A stretch of 12,701 nt of DNA. Origin: Stenotrophomonas sp. Lineage in GTDB: Bacteria > Pseudomonadota > Gammaproteobacteria > Xanthomonadales > Xanthomonadaceae. The position numbers and the translations under genes are program-made. Under the pieces are notes generated by a model that was given only the letters and a program-made list of their open reading frames with translations, was not told the origin of the DNA and did not search any database. The stretch lies in contig DQIG01000278.1 in NCBI GenBank assembly GCA_003525885.1, forward strand, positions 1 to 12,701, given 5' to 3'. Shown piece by piece: positions 6,529 to 12,701 of the stretch; within the stretch, counting starts at the first letter, position 1; the number at the start of each line of letters is the position of its first letter.

Positions 6529-9500
6529 TCATGCCTGCGGCTCCTGCAGCGAACCGTTGCGCAGCGCGCGCTGTTCGCGGCGACGGGCCAGCCACTCGGA
6601 GAAGCGCTCCATGTACAGGTAGATCACCGGCGTGGTGTACAGGGTCACCAGCTGCGACAGCAGCAGGCCACCGACGATGGCGATGCCCAGCGGGCGGCGC
6701 AGCTCCGAGCCGATGCCGGTGCCCAGCGCCAGTGGCAGCGCGCCGAGCATTGCCGCAGCGGTGGTCATCATGATCGGGCGGAAGCGCAGCAGGCAGGCAC
6801 GGCGGATCGCTTCATGCGCGTTGGCACCGGCGCGGCGCGCCTCGATCGCGAAGTCGACCATCATGATGCCGTTCTTCTTGACGATGCCGATCAGCAGCAC
6901 GATGCCGACGATGCCATCCACCGACAGGCTCAGGCCGCACAGCATCAGCGCCAGCAGCGCGCCGACACCGGCAGGTGGCAGCGTGGAGATGATCGTGATC
7001 GGGTGGATGTAGCTCTCGTAGAGCACGCCCAGCACGATGTAGATCACCACCAGCGACGCCAGCAGCAGCCACACCACATCGGTCTGGCTGCCGGTGAACT
7101 CGGCGGCCTTGCCGATGAACTCGGCATGCAGGTGGGTGGGCATGTCCAGGCTGTCCTTGGTCTCCTGGATCGCACGCACGGCTTCAGACAGCGAATAGCC
7201 CGGCGCCACGTTGAACGAGACCGTCACCGCCGGCAGCTGCTGCTGGTGGCTGACCACCAGCGGCGCACTGCTGACCTTGCCTTCGGCCAGCGCCGACAGC
7301 GGGATGATGTTGCCGGCACCGACGGTGATGCCGGTGTTCTGTGCGCCGATGCCGGTGGCGGTGGACGAGTTGGACGAAGTGACCTGGCCGAAGCTGGTGG
7401 CGTTGGTGCCGGTCAGCGCGCCGGCACCGTTGGAGGCGACCGCCAACTGTTCCATCAATGCCGTGCTGGTGCGGAACTCCGGTGCCACTTCCAGCACCAC
7501 GCGATACTGGTTGAGCTCGGTGAAGATGGTCGAGATCTGGCGCTGGCCGAATGCATCGTAGAGCGTGTCGTCGATGGTCTGCATCGGTACGCCCAGCACG
7601 CTGGCCTTGTCGCGGTCGATGTTCAGCTCCAGGGCGCGGCCCTGGTTGGACAGGTTGTTGTCGACGTCCGCCAGTTCCGGACGCTTGCGCAGCGCTTCGG
7701 TCAGGCGCGTGGCCTGGGTCGCCACCGTCGCCGAATCCACGTCCGACAGCGAGTACTGGTACTCGGTAGCGGCCACACGGGTATCCAGGGTTACGTCCTG
7801 TACCGGCTTCAGGTACAGCGCCACGCCCGGAATGCCGGCCACCGCCTTCTGCAGTCGCGGCAGGATCTCGTCCAGGCCATCGCGCTGGCTGCGTTCCTTC
7901 AGCACGATCGACAGCTGGCCCTGGTTGAGCGTGGGGTTCATGCTGCCGGCACCGATGAACGCCGACACGCCGGTCACGTCCGGATCGTGCCGCAGTGCTT
8001 CGGCGACCTGCTTGGTGCGCTGCTCCATCTGCGGGAAGGCGATGTTCTGGTCGGCCTGCACCACGCCGGTGATCAGGCCGGTGTCCTGCTCGGGCAGCAG
8101 GCCCTTGGGAATCAATACGTACAGCAGCACGGTCAGCACCAGTGCGCCGCCGGCCACGGCCAGGGTCATGCGCTGGTGGCCCAGTACCCAGTCCAGGCTG
8201 TGCTCGTACAGGCCGACGGTGCGCGTCCACAGGTTCTGCCTGCCGGCCGCCGCCGCGCGCTCATGCGCGTCCTCGCCCTCGGGCAGGGCATCGGGCTTGA
8301 GCAGGTAGGCGCACATCATCGGAGTGAGCGTCAGCGAGATCAGCATCGACAGCACCACGGCGATGCTCAGAACCCAGGCGAACTCGTGGAACAGGCGGCC
8401 GGTGACGCCGGGCATCAGCAGCAGCGGCAGGAACACCGCCACCAGCGAGACGGTCAGCGACAGCACGGTGAAGCCGATCTGGCGCGCGCCGATCTCGGCC
8501 GCTTCCTTGCCACTCTTGCCCTGCTCGATGTAGCGCACGATGTTCTCGATCATCACGATCGCATCGTCGACCACGAAGCCGGTGGCCACCACCAGCGCCA
8601 TCAGCGAAAGGTTGTCCAGCGACATGCCAGCGAAGGCCATCACCGCGAAGGTGCCGGCCAGTGACAACGGCACCGCCACCGACGGGATGATCGTGGCCCA
8701 CAACCGGCGCAGGAACACGAAGATCACCGCCACCACCAGGCCGATGGTGAGGATCAGGGTGAACTGCACTTCATGCACCGAGGCGCGGATGGTCTCGGTG
8801 CGGTCGTTGAAGATTTCCAGGTGCACGTCGGCCGGCAGCACGCCCTGCAGCTGCGGCAGGATCGCGCGGATGCGCTCGACGGTCTGCACGATGTTGGCAC
8901 CAGGCTGGCGCCGCACTTCCAGCAGCACCGCCGGCTTGCCATCGGCCCAGGCGGCCAGCTGGTCATTCTCCACGCCATCGATCACCTCGGCCACGTCCGA
9001 CAGCCGCACCGGGCGGCCGTTCTTGTAGCTGATGATGGTGTCGCGGTACTCGGCCGCGCTGGCCAGCTGGTCGTTGGTGCCGATGCTGTAGGACTGCGTC
9101 TTGCCGTTCAACGAACCCTTCGGCGCATTGACATTGGCCTGGGTCAGCGCGCTGCGCAGCTGCTCCAGGGTCAGGCCCATGTTCGACAACTGCGCCGGAT
9201 TGACCTGGATGCGCACGGCCGGGCGCACGTTGCCGGCAATCGAAACCAGGCCGACACCCTGCACCTGCGACAGGCGCTGGGCCAGGATGGAGTCTGCGTA
9301 ATTGTTGACGTCGCGCAGCGGACGCGTGTCAGAGGTCAGCTTCAGGGTGACGATGGCCGCGTCGGCCGGATTCACCCGGTTGTAGACCGGCTGGTAGGGC
9401 AGCGACGAGGGCAGGGTGGCCTGGCGGATCGCCGCCTGCACGTCCTGCGCGGCGATGTCGATGTCGCGGTCCATCGAGAACTGCAGGATGATCGTCGACA

Positions 9501-9762
9501 ACCCGGCCGACGAGTCGGAAGTCATCAGTTCCAGCCCGGAGATCTGCCCGAACTGGCGCTCCAGCGGAGTAGTGACCAGCGAAGCCATGGTGGTGGCGTT
9601 GGCGCCGGGATACTGGGTGGTGACCACCAGGCTGGGCGCATCGATTTCCGGCAGCGCCGACACCGGCAGCTTGCGGTAACCGAGGATGCCCAGCAGCAAC
9701 AGGCCCGCCATCAACAGCGAGGTGGCGATCGGGCGGCGGATGAAGATCGTCGAAAAGCCCAC
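6529..9762 (-). CDS. smeJ: RND efflux permease subunit SmeJ (MdtB-like)
   Basis: A 1077-residue RND transporter. The N-terminus carries FIRRPIATSLL (7-17). The proton-relay pair is Asp399-Asp400 (GFVVDDAIVMIEN), the lysines of helix 10 are at 962-963 (GIVKKNGIMM), and the C-terminal LLRFRPIMMT segment is typical of MdtB/MdtC. The start codon is GTG, preceded by AAGGA with a seven-base gap, and the family N-terminus begins immediately after it. It is about 37 residues longer than E. coli MdtB (1040). The excess is explained by a Gly/Ser/Thr/Asn-rich insertion at about 780-817, between the VASNG and NIIPLSALAE strands, where SmeK has only a tight turn (RNGDMVPI). By homology to AcrB this turn lies in the docking (funnel) region. 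It is the second gene of smeIJK, 74 bp after smeI. Published work ties the pump to aminoglycoside and leucomycin resistance and to envelope integrity. Confidence 0.92.
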   Translation of the reverse strand: MGFSTIFIRRPIATSLLMAGLLLLGILGYRKLPVSALPEIDAPSLVVTTQYPGANATTMASLVTTPLERQFGQISGLELMTSDSSAGLSTIILQFSMDRDIDIAAQDVQAAIRQATLPSSLPYQPVYNRVNPADAAIVTLKLTSDTRPLRDVNNYADSILAQRLSQVQGVGLVSIAGNVRPAVRIQVNPAQLSNMGLTLEQLRSALTQANVNAPKGSLNGKTQSYSIGTNDQLASAAEYRDTIISYKNGRPVRLSDVAEVIDGVENDQLAAWADGKPAVLLEVRRQPGANIVQTVERIRAILPQLQGVLPADVHLEIFNDRTETIRASVHEVQFTLILTIGLVVAVIFVFLRRLWATIIPSVAVPLSLAGTFAVMAFAGMSLDNLSLMALVVATGFVVDDAIVMIENIVRYIEQGKSGKEAAEIGARQIGFTVLSLTVSLVAVFLPLLLMPGVTGRLFHEFAWVLSIAVVLSMLISLTLTPMMCAYLLKPDALPEGEDAHERAAAAGRQNLWTRTVGLYEHSLDWVLGHQRMTLAVAGGALVLTVLLYVLIPKGLLPEQDTGLITGVVQADQNIAFPQMEQRTKQVAEALRHDPDVTGVSAFIGAGSMNPTLNQGQLSIVLKERSQRDGLDEILPRLQKAVAGIPGVALYLKPVQDVTLDTRVAATEYQYSLSDVDSATVATQATRLTEALRKRPELADVDNNLSNQGRALELNIDRDKASVLGVPMQTIDDTLYDAFGQRQISTIFTELNQYRVVLEVAPEFRTSTALMEQLAVASNGAGALTGTNATSFGQVTSSNSSTATGIGAQNTGITVGAGNIIPLSALAEGKVSSAPLVVSHQQQLPAVTVSFNVAPGYSLSEAVRAIQETKDSLDMPTHLHAEFIGKAAEFTGSQTDVVWLLLASLVVIYIVLGVLYESYIHPITIISTLPPAGVGALLALMLCGLSLSVDGIVGIVLLIGIVKKNGIMMVDFAIEARRAGANAHEAIRRACLLRFRPIMMTTAAAMLGALPLALGTGIGSELRRPLGIAIVGGLLLSQLVTLYTTPVIYLYMERFSEWLARRREQRALRNGSLQEPQA

Positions 9763-9769
9763 GGACTGA

Positions 9770-9774
9770 TCCTT
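9770..9774 (-). promoter_or_regulatory. Ribosome-binding site fixing the GTG start of smeJ
   Basis: AAGGA on the minus strand, seven bases before the GTG at 9762. This spacing, and the conserved RND N-terminus right after the GTG, decide the start. No in-frame ATG nearby fits better. Confidence 0.75.
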
Positions 9775-9792
9775 GCTGGCACTTCAATGTCG

Positions 9793-9814
9793 GCGCCGGC
9801 AGGTTCGCCGGCGC
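9793..9814. repeat. GC-rich hairpin between smeI and smeJ
   Basis: Perfect 8-bp inverted repeat GCGCCGGC / GCCGGCGC with a 6-nt loop, inside the 74-bp gap between the smeI stop and the smeJ ribosome-binding site. No T-tract follows on the transcribed (minus) strand, so it is not a convincing terminator. It could be an mRNA processing or stability element that sets the ratio of adaptor to pump, or just a GC-rich spacer palindrome. Confidence 0.55.
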
Positions 9815-9836
9815 GAGGGAGATCAGTGGCCTGCGC

Positions 9837-11081
9837 TCAGCGCGGGCCACCACCGCGACGGCCACCGCCGCCTGCGTTCTTCTGCTCGGCCGCCTTCAGT
9901 TCGGCCTCGGTCGGTGCGGCCGGGGTCTCGCCCGGCTTCAGCGCGGTGACCTTGCTGCCTGGCTTCAGGCGGAACTGGCCTTCACTGACTACCCGCTCGC
10001 CGCCCTTCAGGCCTTCGGCGATCTGCACCTGGCTGTCGCCGACCTCCACGCCGCTGCGCACGGTCTGCATCTTTACCGTGTTGTCGCCCTGCACGATGTA
10101 GACGTACTCGCCGTCCGGTCCACGCAGCACCGCCTGGGTGGGGATGACCACGCCGCCGGCAATCGTGCGCAGCTGCATGCGCACGTTGACGAACTGGCCC
10201 GGCCACAGGCCGTTGTCGGTGTTGTCGAACAGGGCGCGTGCCTTGAACGTGCCGCTGTCTGCACTGATCAGGTTGTCGACCACGTCCAGCTTGCCGTCGC
10301 CGGACAGCACGTGCGAATCGGCGCGGTCCAGCGCGGCCACCGGCACCGTGCCGGCGGCCTGCGCCTGGCGCACGTCGCCGAGCTGGCGCTCGGGCAGGTT
10401 GAACAGCACGTGGATCGGGTGGATCTGGGTCAGTGTGACCAGTGCGGTGCCGGCGTTGACCACGTTGCCAGCGTCGACGGCACGGATGCCGGCGATGCCG
10501 GAAATCGGTGCAGTGACCTTGGTGTACTGCAGCTGCACCTGCGCCGAGCGCATGCTGGCTTCGTTGGCGGCTACGGCGCTTTCGTACTGTGCCACTTGGT
10601 TTCGCTGTGTATCCAGATCGGTCTTGGCGACGTACTGGCGATACTCCGGCGCATTCGAGCGCTGGAAGTTGGAGCGCGCGGTGGCCAGCAGGGCTTCGTT
10701 CTGGCGCTTGGCCGCGGCGGCCTGGTCATAGCTGGCCTGGGCCGTGCGCGGGTCGATCACCGCCAGCACATCGCCCTGCTTCACTTCCTGGCCTTCGCGG
10801 AAATTCAGGCTCATCAGCTGGCCGCCGACCTGCGGGCTGACGGTAACGGTGTTCATCGCGGTCACCGTGCCCAGCGCACTGGCATATACCGGCACGTCCT
10901 GGCGCGTGGCGTCCACTACAGTCACCGGCACCGGACCGGCATTCGGATCCTCGCCGCCCTGGCGCGCGCCTGCAGCCGCACCAGCGGCCTTGTCCTTGCC
11001 CCCGCCCATGACGCGCAGGCCGACCACGGCCAGCACCAGCACTGCCACGACCAGCAGCACGATCTTCCAAACACGTGACAT
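9837..11081 (-). CDS. smeI: RND periplasmic adaptor SmeI (MdtA-like)
   Basis: A 414-residue membrane fusion protein that links the inner-membrane pump to an outer-membrane channel. An N-terminal hydrophobic helix (about 6-26) has no lipobox Cys, so it is a membrane anchor or uncleaved signal. An Ala/Gly-rich linker covers about 27-50. The barrel-sandwich half-motifs lie at about 73-110 (GTVTAMNTVTVSPQVGGQL) and 184-218. Between them is a helical hairpin (about 115-180). A beta-barrel (about 225-305, with the WPGQFV strand at 293-298) and a membrane-proximal domain (about 310-380, starting VVIPTQAV) follow. The last 11 residues are almost only Gly and Arg (404-414). The start at 11081 is supported by GGAG eight bases upstream and by the signal helix. 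The frame is open to 11138, but that extension is not hydrophobic. It is the first gene of the operon and diverges from the M20 peptidase gene. Confidence 0.92.
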   Translation of the reverse strand: MSRVWKIVLLVVAVLVLAVVGLRVMGGGKDKAAGAAAGARQGGEDPNAGPVPVTVVDATRQDVPVYASALGTVTAMNTVTVSPQVGGQLMSLNFREGQEVKQGDVLAVIDPRTAQASYDQAAAAKRQNEALLATARSNFQRSNAPEYRQYVAKTDLDTQRNQVAQYESAVAANEASMRSAQVQLQYTKVTAPISGIAGIRAVDAGNVVNAGTALVTLTQIHPIHVLFNLPERQLGDVRQAQAAGTVPVAALDRADSHVLSGDGKLDVVDNLISADSGTFKARALFDNTDNGLWPGQFVNVRMQLRTIAGGVVIPTQAVLRGPDGEYVYIVQGDNTVKMQTVRSGVEVGDSQVQIAEGLKGGERVVSEGQFRLKPGSKVTALKPGETPAAPTEAELKAAEQKNAGGGGRRGGGPR

Positions 11082-11183
11082 TACGAGGACTCCGAGAGGG
11101 CTGGACCGGGCGGGACGCCGGGACAATGCGCAAAGCATACCTGTGCCACATCACGTTTCCTGCATGACGGATGGGACGGGCGC

Positions 11184-11211
11184 TAAGACCGGATCCGGCG
11201 CCGGAGGTTCC
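11184..11211 (-). promoter_or_regulatory. Sigma-E-like promoter upstream of smeI
   Basis: On the minus strand, GGAACCT (11205-11211), a 15-base spacer, then GTCTTA (11184-11189). The E. coli sigma-E pattern is GGAACTT, about 15-16 bases, then GTCTAA/TCTGA. Six of seven and five of six positions match at the expected spacing. The predicted start of transcription is about 11177, leaving a leader near 96 bases before the smeI ATG. The spacer contains the perfect 12-bp palindrome TCCGGCGCCGGA (11194-11205), which touches the -35. Sigma-E-dependent induction of smeIJK by membrane-damaging agents has been published for S. maltophilia. That this exact site is responsible is inference. The pump is also reported to be constitutively expressed. 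A weak TATGCT box at 11134-11139 (minus) could be a -10 for basal expression, but it lacks a good -35. Confidence 0.6.
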
Positions 11212-11266
11212 CGTGGGGGCGGCGTTGCCCTACATTCAGCTGGAACCCCCTGCCGTGGAGATTGCG

Positions 11267-12586
11267 ATGCGCCGTTCGCTGCTGCTGTCCGCCCTGCTGC
11301 TGGCCCTGCCGGCCCTTGCCCACGCCCAGGACGGGCAGCGTCCGGAAGTGACCGCCGCCGCGCAGCGGCTGCAGGCCAAGGTGGTCGAATGGCGCCGGGA
11401 TTTCCATCAGCATCCGGAGTTGTCCAACCGCGAGGCGCGCACCTCGGCCGAGGTCGCCAAGCGCCTGCGCGCGATGGGCCTGAAACCGAAGACCGGCATC
11501 GCCCATCACGGCGTGGTGGCGATCATCGAAGGCGGCAGGCCGGGCCCGAAGATCGCGTTGCGCGCGGACATGGACGCGTTGCCAGTGACCGAGCAGACCG
11601 GCCTGCCGTTCGCCTCCAAGGCCACTGACCAGTACCGCGGGCAGACCGTGGGTGTGATGCATGCCTGCGGCCATGACGCGCACACCGCGACCCTGCTCGG
11701 CGTGGCGGAGGCACTGGTCGCGATGAAGAAGGACCTGCCCGGGCAGGTGATGCTGATCTTCCAGCCGGCCGAGGAGGGCGCCCCGCCGCCGGAAGAGGGT
11801 GGCGCCGCACTCATGCTGAAGGAAGGCCTGTTCGCCGATTTCAAGCCGGAAGCGGTGTTCGGCCTGCATGTGTTCTCCAGCGTGCAGGTGGGGCAGATCG
11901 CGGTGCGCGGCGGCCCGCTGATGGCCGCCTCGGATCGGTTCGGGATCAAGGTAATCGGGCGCCAGACGCACGGTTCGGCGCCGTGGAACGGTGTTGATCC
12001 GATCGTCGCCACCGCCGACCTGGTGGGCACGGCGCAGACCATCGTCAGCCGCCGCGCCAATCTGTCCAAGCAGCCGGCGGTGCTGACCTTCGGCGCGATC
12101 AACGGCGGCATCCGCTACAACATCATTCCCGATGAAGTGGAGATGGTCGGCACCATCCGCACCTTCGACGAAGGCATGCGCCAGCAGATCTTCGCCGATC
12201 TGCGCAACGTGGCCGAGCACACCGCCGCCGCGCATGGTGCCAAGGCAGTGACCGAGATCTACGAGGCCGATGGCAACCCGGCCACGGTGAACAACCCGGC
12301 ACTGACCGCGAAGATGCTGCCGAGCCTGCAGGCGGTGGTGGGCAAGGACAACGTGTACGAGCCGCCGCTGCAGATGGGCGCGGAGGATTTCTCGCTGTAC
12401 GCGAAGGAAGTGCCGGGCATGTTCTTCTTCGTAGGGTCCACCAGCGTGGGCATCGACCCGGCGACGGCGCCGGCGAACCATTCGCCGAAGTTCCTGCTGG
12501 ATGAGAAGGCGCTGGATGTGGGATTGCGCGCGTTGCTGCAGGTGAGCCTGGATTACCTGCACGGTGCCGGCACTCCGGCGGGGTGA
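11267..12586 (+). CDS. Exported M20D family metallopeptidase / amidohydrolase
   Basis: A 439-residue M20D enzyme (hippurate hydrolase / N-acyl amino acid amidohydrolase type). Residues 1-20 form a Sec signal peptide with Arg2-Arg3, a Leu/Ala-rich core and the cleavage motif AHA before Gln21, so the enzyme should act in the periplasm or outside the cell. Motifs: RRDFHQHPELS at 43-53, LRADMDALP at 98-106, HACGHDAHT at 132-140, FQPAEEG at 165-171, HGSAPWNG at 235-242 and NHSPKF at 404-409. By homology to plant ILL2 and related enzymes the metal ligands are Cys134, His136, Glu170, His201 and His405, with Glu169 the catalytic base. All are present, so it should be active. Likely reaction: hydrolysis of an N-acyl or peptide amide bond. 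The substrate cannot be read from sequence. The start is supported by GGAG six bases upstream and by the signal peptide. It is divergent from smeI across 185 bp. No clear promoter of its own was found; TACATT at 11231-11236 is a weak -10 candidate. Confidence 0.92.
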   Translation: MRRSLLLSALLLALPALAHAQDGQRPEVTAAAQRLQAKVVEWRRDFHQHPELSNREARTSAEVAKRLRAMGLKPKTGIAHHGVVAIIEGGRPGPKIALRADMDALPVTEQTGLPFASKATDQYRGQTVGVMHACGHDAHTATLLGVAEALVAMKKDLPGQVMLIFQPAEEGAPPPEEGGAALMLKEGLFADFKPEAVFGLHVFSSVQVGQIAVRGGPLMAASDRFGIKVIGRQTHGSAPWNGVDPIVATADLVGTAQTIVSRRANLSKQPAVLTFGAINGGIRYNIIPDEVEMVGTIRTFDEGMRQQIFADLRNVAEHTAAAHGAKAVTEIYEADGNPATVNNPALTAKMLPSLQAVVGKDNVYEPPLQMGAEDFSLYAKEVPGMFFFVGSTSVGIDPATAPANHSPKFLLDEKALDVGLRALLQVSLDYLHGAGTPAG

Positions 12587-12596
12587 GGGGTTACCG

Positions 12597-12615
12597 GCAG
12601 GGCTTGCAGCCCTGC
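12597..12615. repeat. Hairpin just downstream of the M20D gene
   Basis: Perfect 8-bp stem GCAGGGCT / AGCCCTGC with a TGC loop, 11 bases after the stop codon. It has the same 8-3-8 geometry as the SMAG units but no GTAG tag. No T-run follows, so it may protect the 3' end rather than end transcription by the intrinsic route. Confidence 0.6.
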
Positions 12616-12626
12616 ACCCGCCTAAA

Positions 12627-12701
12627 TCAACGTCAACGTCAAAAGCGGGTATTCCGTGGGATGGCGGGGTGGGTCCGGTGGCAGGGGACGCTGCAAGTAC
12701 G
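12627..12701. other. Non-coding tail, probable start of a dispersed repeat cut by the window end
   Basis: The tail opens with two tandem TCAACG hexamers plus TCAA (12627-12642), followed by a G-rich stretch to the end of the window. Its style resembles repeats commonly found between Xanthomonadaceae genes, and I half-recognise it as such. No open frame with coding character is seen. The element cannot be delimited because the window stops inside it. Confidence 0.35.

Noticed and set aside
3357..6773. An 1138-codon open frame on the plus strand opposite smeK.
   Set aside because: It is antisense to a clear RND gene, is rich in His, Gln, Arg and Asp with no domain pattern, and has no ribosome-binding site. 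Such shadows are expected opposite GC-rich coding sequence.
6430..8664. A 744-codon plus-strand open frame opposite smeJ, and a similar 660-codon frame at 967-2949 opposite yccS.
   Set aside because: Same low-complexity His/Gln/Arg composition, no motifs, and complete overlap with well-supported genes on the other strand.
9793..9814. Intrinsic terminator between smeI and smeJ.
   Set aside because: The hairpin is strong, but no T-tract follows on the transcribed strand, and smeJ needs transcription from smeI because no promoter is visible in the gap.
11134..11148. A possible sigma-54 promoter (TGGCAC followed by TTGC) upstream of smeI on the minus strand.
   Set aside because: The GG-to-GC spacing is wrong for a -24/-12 promoter whichever GC is chosen.
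11142..11155. A possible Clp/CRP site (TGTGC...TCACG) in the divergent region.
   Set aside because: The half-sites are only four bases apart instead of six, and the outer bases do not match TGTGA/TCACA.

Overview
The window is GC-rich chromosomal DNA that looks like Stenotrophomonas, most likely S. maltophilia or a close relative. Three things point there. The intergenic gaps hold short palindromes of the SMAG type (GTAG followed by an 8-bp stem and a 3-nt loop). There is an adaptor plus two-RND-pump operon with the layout of smeIJK. Codon use is strongly GC-biased, which creates long meaningless open frames antisense to the real genes. No database search was possible, so the species and gene symbols rest on recognition of families and gene order.

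Layout, left to right: a palindrome at the window edge; an SDR oxidoreductase (minus, 34-828); two tandem SMAG palindromes; a YccS-type FUSC membrane protein (minus, 985-3162); a 0.2-kb gap packed with five palindromic units, two of them forming one inverted pair; smeK (minus, 3375-6497), smeJ (minus, 6529-9762) and smeI (minus, 9837-11081), which form an operon transcribed smeI-smeJ-smeK; a 185-bp divergent intergenic region with a good sigma-E-like promoter facing smeI; an exported M20D peptidase/amidohydrolase (plus, 11267-12586); and a 115-bp tail with another hairpin and what looks like the start of a dispersed repeat. No tRNA, rRNA, CRISPR array, transposase, integrase or phage gene was seen.

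How it fits together: SmeI is the periplasmic adaptor, and SmeJ and SmeK are paralogous inner-membrane RND subunits resembling MdtB and MdtC, which in E. coli work as a heterotrimer. No outer-membrane channel and no local regulator gene is present, so the pump must borrow a TolC-type channel and be controlled from elsewhere. Published work on S. maltophilia links SmeIJK to aminoglycoside and leucomycin resistance and to sigma-E-dependent envelope stress. The sigma-E-like promoter upstream of smeI agrees with that.

I found no wholly undescribed system. The points most worth a second look are the sigma-E-like promoter, a ~38-residue Gly/Ser/Thr/Asn-rich insertion in SmeJ that SmeK lacks, and the dense palindrome cluster between smeK and yccS.
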